A stretch of DNA of 44,407 bases from an uncultured Erysipelotrichaceae bacterium (lineage in GTDB: Bacteria > Bacillota_I > Bacilli_A > RF39 > UBA660): positions 1 through 44,407 of the forward strand of contig CADCJS010000005.1 of NCBI GenBank assembly GCA_902801825.1, written 5' to 3'. This document shows, piece by piece, positions 42,242 through 44,407 of this stretch. The notes beneath the pieces were generated by a model. The model saw only the letters and a list, made by a program, of their open reading frames with translations, ran no database searches and was not told the origin of the DNA. Within the stretch, counting starts at the first letter, position 1, and each line of letters starts with the position of its first letter. A program made the position numbers and the translations under genes.

Positions 42242-43178
42242 CTAATCTATCAATATAATAAATAACAATACCACCTAAAACAAAACTAGCGATTAATGCA
42301 CATATTTTTTCTGAAGAATAAACAATATTTTCATTAATATTTAAAGGTAATATTAATGCACTTGCTATAATAAATCCTAAAATTAAACTAACTGTTTTTC
42401 CTTTATGTTTATTAAGTAAATTTGATAAAACTTTCGCACTTATAATAATTCCTAATATAACACCAATGCCAAATATTAATAGATTAATAATTATTTCAAC
42501 GTCAAATGTAGTAACTTTATCTATCATACTTCTAATCATTTCATATTTACCTAAAACAAGTAATACCATTGATCCAGATATACCAGGGAATATCATACTT
42601 GATCCACCTATAAAACCTAGTCCAATAAGTGTTAAAATATGTACTAAATTAAATGTATAATCTTCATTATTTATAATATCTTTCATATTAAAATATTGTA
42701 AAACTGCTATTATCATAAATCCAATTAAAAAGAATAATATATTAAACTTTTGACCTTCCATTTCTTGTTTAATAATAATTGGTACACTAAATAATATTAA
42801 ACCCATAAACCAGAATATAGTTTCACTTTCTAAATGTTCTAAAGTATAACCTAAAATTTTAGCAAATGCTACAATACCAATAAACGCACCAATTAATACT
42901 TTTAAAATATAAATTATACTTTCTTTTCTAGTAGTTGTACTTGTTTTAAATATATCACTTATTGAATACATTAATTTATCAAATAAATTAAATATAACAA
43001 GCATAGTCCCACCAGATACTCCAGGTATAATATTTGCTATTCCAACAAATAATCCACCAATAAATGGAATAATATCAATTTTTTTATGATTTTTAATTTT
43101 ACTAATTAATTTATTATTCATAATTTTGTTTATTGATTTATTTTTCTTTGCTTTAGTATTTTTCTTTTTCTTTTTCAT
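42225..43178 (-). CDS. DUF368 membrane protein (PopT-type polyprenyl-phosphate transporter)
   Basis: Polytopic protein with the two pseudo-repeat motifs of DUF368, IIPGVSGGTMLVI and IFPGISGSMVLLVLGKYE, and about eight membrane segments. Bacterial DUF368 proteins (PopT) were shown to return undecaprenyl phosphate across the membrane for cell-wall precursor recycling, so that role is likely here. The ATG at 43178 follows GGAGGT; an upstream TTG would have no spacing. The first 45 residues are strongly basic (Lys/Asn), a longer cytoplasmic lead than usual. Confidence 0.92.
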   Translation of the reverse strand: MKKKKKNTKAKKNKSINKIMNNKLISKIKNHKKIDIIPFIGGLFVGIANIIPGVSGGTMLVIFNLFDKLMYSISDIFKTSTTTRKESIIYILKVLIGAFIGIVAFAKILGYTLEHLESETIFWFMGLILFSVPIIIKQEMEGQKFNILFFLIGFMIIAVLQYFNMKDIINNEDYTFNLVHILTLIGLGFIGGSSMIFPGISGSMVLLVLGKYEMIRSMIDKVTTFDVEIIINLLIFGIGVILGIIISAKVLSNLLNKHKGKTVSLILGFIIASALILPLNINENIVYSSEKICALIASFVLGGIVIYYIDRLEKRNS

Positions 43179-43221
43179 ATTAACCTCCAAATAAATTATA
43201 ACATATTAAAAATAAAATGTA

Positions 43222-43250
43222 TTGACATTTTTAATATTAGTTGTTATTAT
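43222..43250 (+). promoter_or_regulatory. Strong promoter of the leader-peptide/ABC-exporter unit
   Basis: TTGACA (43222-43227), 17-base spacer and TATTAT (43245-43250) with TGT before it: both a consensus -35 and an extended -10, the strongest promoter in the window. Start expected near 43257. Confidence 0.8.
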
Positions 43251-43282
43251 TTTATTGAGTTTAAAGAGAAAGGAGTGAAAAC

Positions 43283-43372
43283 ATGAAAAGAATAATTTTA
43301 AATTTATATTTGTTATTAGTTAGTAATGTTAATGAGGGGAAAAATGTTTTTACTCCTGTTTTGACCTACTAA
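43283..43372 (+). CDS. Regulatory leader peptide (29 aa) of the ABC exporter
   Basis: AAAGGAGTG precedes an ATG opening 29 codons: a hydrophobic start (MKRIILNLYLLLVSN) followed by VNEGKNVFTPVLTY and the TAA stop. Codons GAG-GGG (residues 18-19) and ACC-TAC (28-29) are unusual for this AT-rich genome. The stop codon overlaps the first stem bases of an intrinsic terminator, and codons 10-15 are complementary to the terminator's left arm. This is the layout of a translation-coupled attenuator rather than of a functional protein. Confidence 0.7.
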   Translation: MKRIILNLYLLLVSNVNEGKNVFTPVLTY

Positions 43373-43396
43373 CTACTAATAATTAGTAGTTTTTTT
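43310..43396 (+). promoter_or_regulatory. Attenuator: mutually exclusive antiterminator and terminator before the ABC exporter
   Basis: Terminator: AACTACTA (43371-43378) pairs with TAGTAGTT (43384-43391), 5-base loop, T-run to 43396. Antiterminator: 43317-43325 (TAGTTAGTA) pairs perfectly with 43367-43375 (TACTAACTA), and after one mismatch 43310-43315 pairs with 43377-43382, one pair being G-U. The antiterminator would take up the whole left arm of the terminator, so only one can form. The position of a ribosome on the leader peptide would choose between them. Pairing is seen; the control is inferred. Confidence 0.7.
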
Positions 43397-43418
43397 GTGG
43401 AATAAAGAGGTGAAAAAA

Positions 43419-44407
43419 ATGAAAAATATTAAAGAATTAAAACCAGTATTTAATTTATTAAAAGAAGAAAAGAAAAAATTTATTTTATTTTGTTTAGTTT
43501 TATTAATAATAGAATCAACTTCTATTTTTACAGGTTATTTAAATGGTGCAGCCGTAGAATCAATTACTAAATTAAATTTAAAAGCATCTATTAATTATTT
43601 ATTAATTTATTTTGTATACTCATTAACATTTAATGGTATTTTATATATATTCGCATCTAATGGCTTAGTAAAGTTAGAAAGTAAACTAACAAGAAAAATA
43701 GGTTATGAAGCATATTATAAAGCTTTAAACTTACCTGCATATGCATATGAAAAAATGTCTTCTGGTGAGATTATAAATAGAATTACAAGTGATTCAGATG
43801 TATTATCATTTACATTTAGAAAACTAATAGAAGCGGTTGGATCAATTATTTCAACAGTTATACTTTTATTTTATATTTTTTATAATTCAGTAATAATTGG
43901 TTTAGAAATAATAATTTTAATGATTATTTTGTTTGTTATAATGCATTACTTTAATCCAAAGATTAAAGAAGCACATTCGAAAAGAAAGAAAGAACAAGAT
44001 AAATTTTCATCATTAGTTAATGAATCAATTAAAGGAGTAAGAGAAATAAAAACTCTAGGAATTAGAAAAAATTTATTATCTGAAATGAAAGATATCATAG
44101 AAATGTTAAATAAGAAATCTGTGGATGAAATAAATTATGATATTAAATTTAATATATCTACAAAAATCATAAGAGTAATAATGGAAGTAGGAGTATTTAT
44201 TACATGTTCATTTTTATTATATAAAGGTAATATTTCTTTAACTTTCTTTATCGCAATGACATATTATGTATATAGATATATGTATTTAATTGATAGTTTA
44301 ACTGATTTAAATCAAACATATCAAAGAGTATTAGTTGCTTTAGGAAGAATTAATGAAATAATATTGAATAAAAAATTTAATGACGAAAAATATGGTGATA
44401 TTAAATT
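43419..44407 (+). CDS. ABC exporter, transmembrane-domain part (3' end cut off by window edge)
   Basis: 329 codons are visible. The ATG at 43419 follows AGAGGTG. Six membrane helices in the usual type-IV exporter order are visible (first at about 18-40). The coupling-helix segments YYKALNLPAYAYEKMSSGEIINRITSD and KFSSLVNESIKGVREIKTLG are characteristic of ABC exporters (ABC_membrane, PF00664). The nucleotide-binding domain must lie beyond the window. Heterodimeric multidrug exporters such as BmrCD of Bacillus have a comparable leader-peptide attenuator, so a second half-transporter downstream would be expected. The substrate is unknown. Confidence 0.9.
   Translation, partial: MKNIKELKPVFNLLKEEKKKFILFCLVLLIIESTSIFTGYLNGAAVESITKLNLKASINYLLIYFVYSLTFNGILYIFASNGLVKLESKLTRKIGYEAYYKALNLPAYAYEKMSSGEIINRITSDSDVLSFTFRKLIEAVGSIISTVILLFYIFYNSVIIGLEIIILMIILFVIMHYFNPKIKEAHSKRKKEQDKFSSLVNESIKGVREIKTLGIRKNLLSEMKDIIEMLNKKSVDEINYDIKFNISTKIIRVIMEVGVFITCSFLLYKGNISLTFFIAMTYYVYRYMYLIDSLTDLNQTYQRVLVALGRINEIILNKKFNDEKYGDIK

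Overview
The window is a very AT-rich bacterial chromosome segment, with densely packed genes on both strands, mostly +. It uses the standard genetic code: TGA ends the gene at 692-1123, and Trp is TGG throughout. Shine-Dalgarno sites are strong (GGAGG/GGTGAT) and short intrinsic terminators are everywhere. PolC, a T-box leader, lipoteichoic-acid synthase, MurT/GatD, CotE and SpoVS point to a low-GC Firmicute of the Bacilli, probably one of the AT-rich gut lineages near the Mollicutes. CotE and SpoVS suggest descent from, or membership of, a spore-forming group. The lineage assignment is inference.

Layout. 1-4651: a truncated secreted muramidase (-), then an unknown protein, two flavoproteins and exonuclease III (+). 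4729-13998: a DUF1292 protein and an envelope block holding a sensor-type GGDEF protein, a YihY/BrkB membrane protein, an LtaS-like synthase, two anchored proteins of unknown function and an LCP ligase with Cys-rich repeats. 14064-22214: polC, then a coupled string of RNA-modification genes (two RluA-type pseudouridine synthases and a methyltransferase), a HAD phosphatase and an MBL hydrolase. 22259-23794: a LexA-boxed translesion polymerase with a YolD-like partner. 23804-25835: spoVS (-), tlyA (+) and a TIGR01212 radical SAM protein (-).

25913-31152: a T-box leader, a small membrane protein, leuS and priA. 31192-35146: translation genes (rpsB, tsf, frr, rpsP, a KH-type protein), with a 49-residue peptide between tsf and frr and cotE between frr and rpsP. 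35204-38260: a membrane protein converging on gatD-murT and another membrane protein (-). 38347-42209: yebC, a VanY-type carboxypeptidase and a CBS-PPase. 42225-43178: a DUF368 (PopT-type) transporter (-). 43222-44407: a strong promoter, a 29-codon leader peptide, an attenuator and the start of an ABC exporter cut by the window edge.

The points most worth a second look are: (i) the leader-peptide attenuator before the ABC exporter, where the terminator arm is also complementary to leader codons; (ii) a GatD subunit that lacks both the catalytic Cys and His; (iii) a KhpA-like protein without its GXXG loop; (iv) ribosomal protein S2 with a Lys/Glu linker and a C-terminal Rho_N/SAP-like module; (v) a palindromic terminator that encodes the same C-terminal residues of two converging proteins; and (vi) the small genes attached to the T-box/leuS and tsf/frr loci. 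No rRNA, tRNA, CRISPR, IS element or phage gene was seen.
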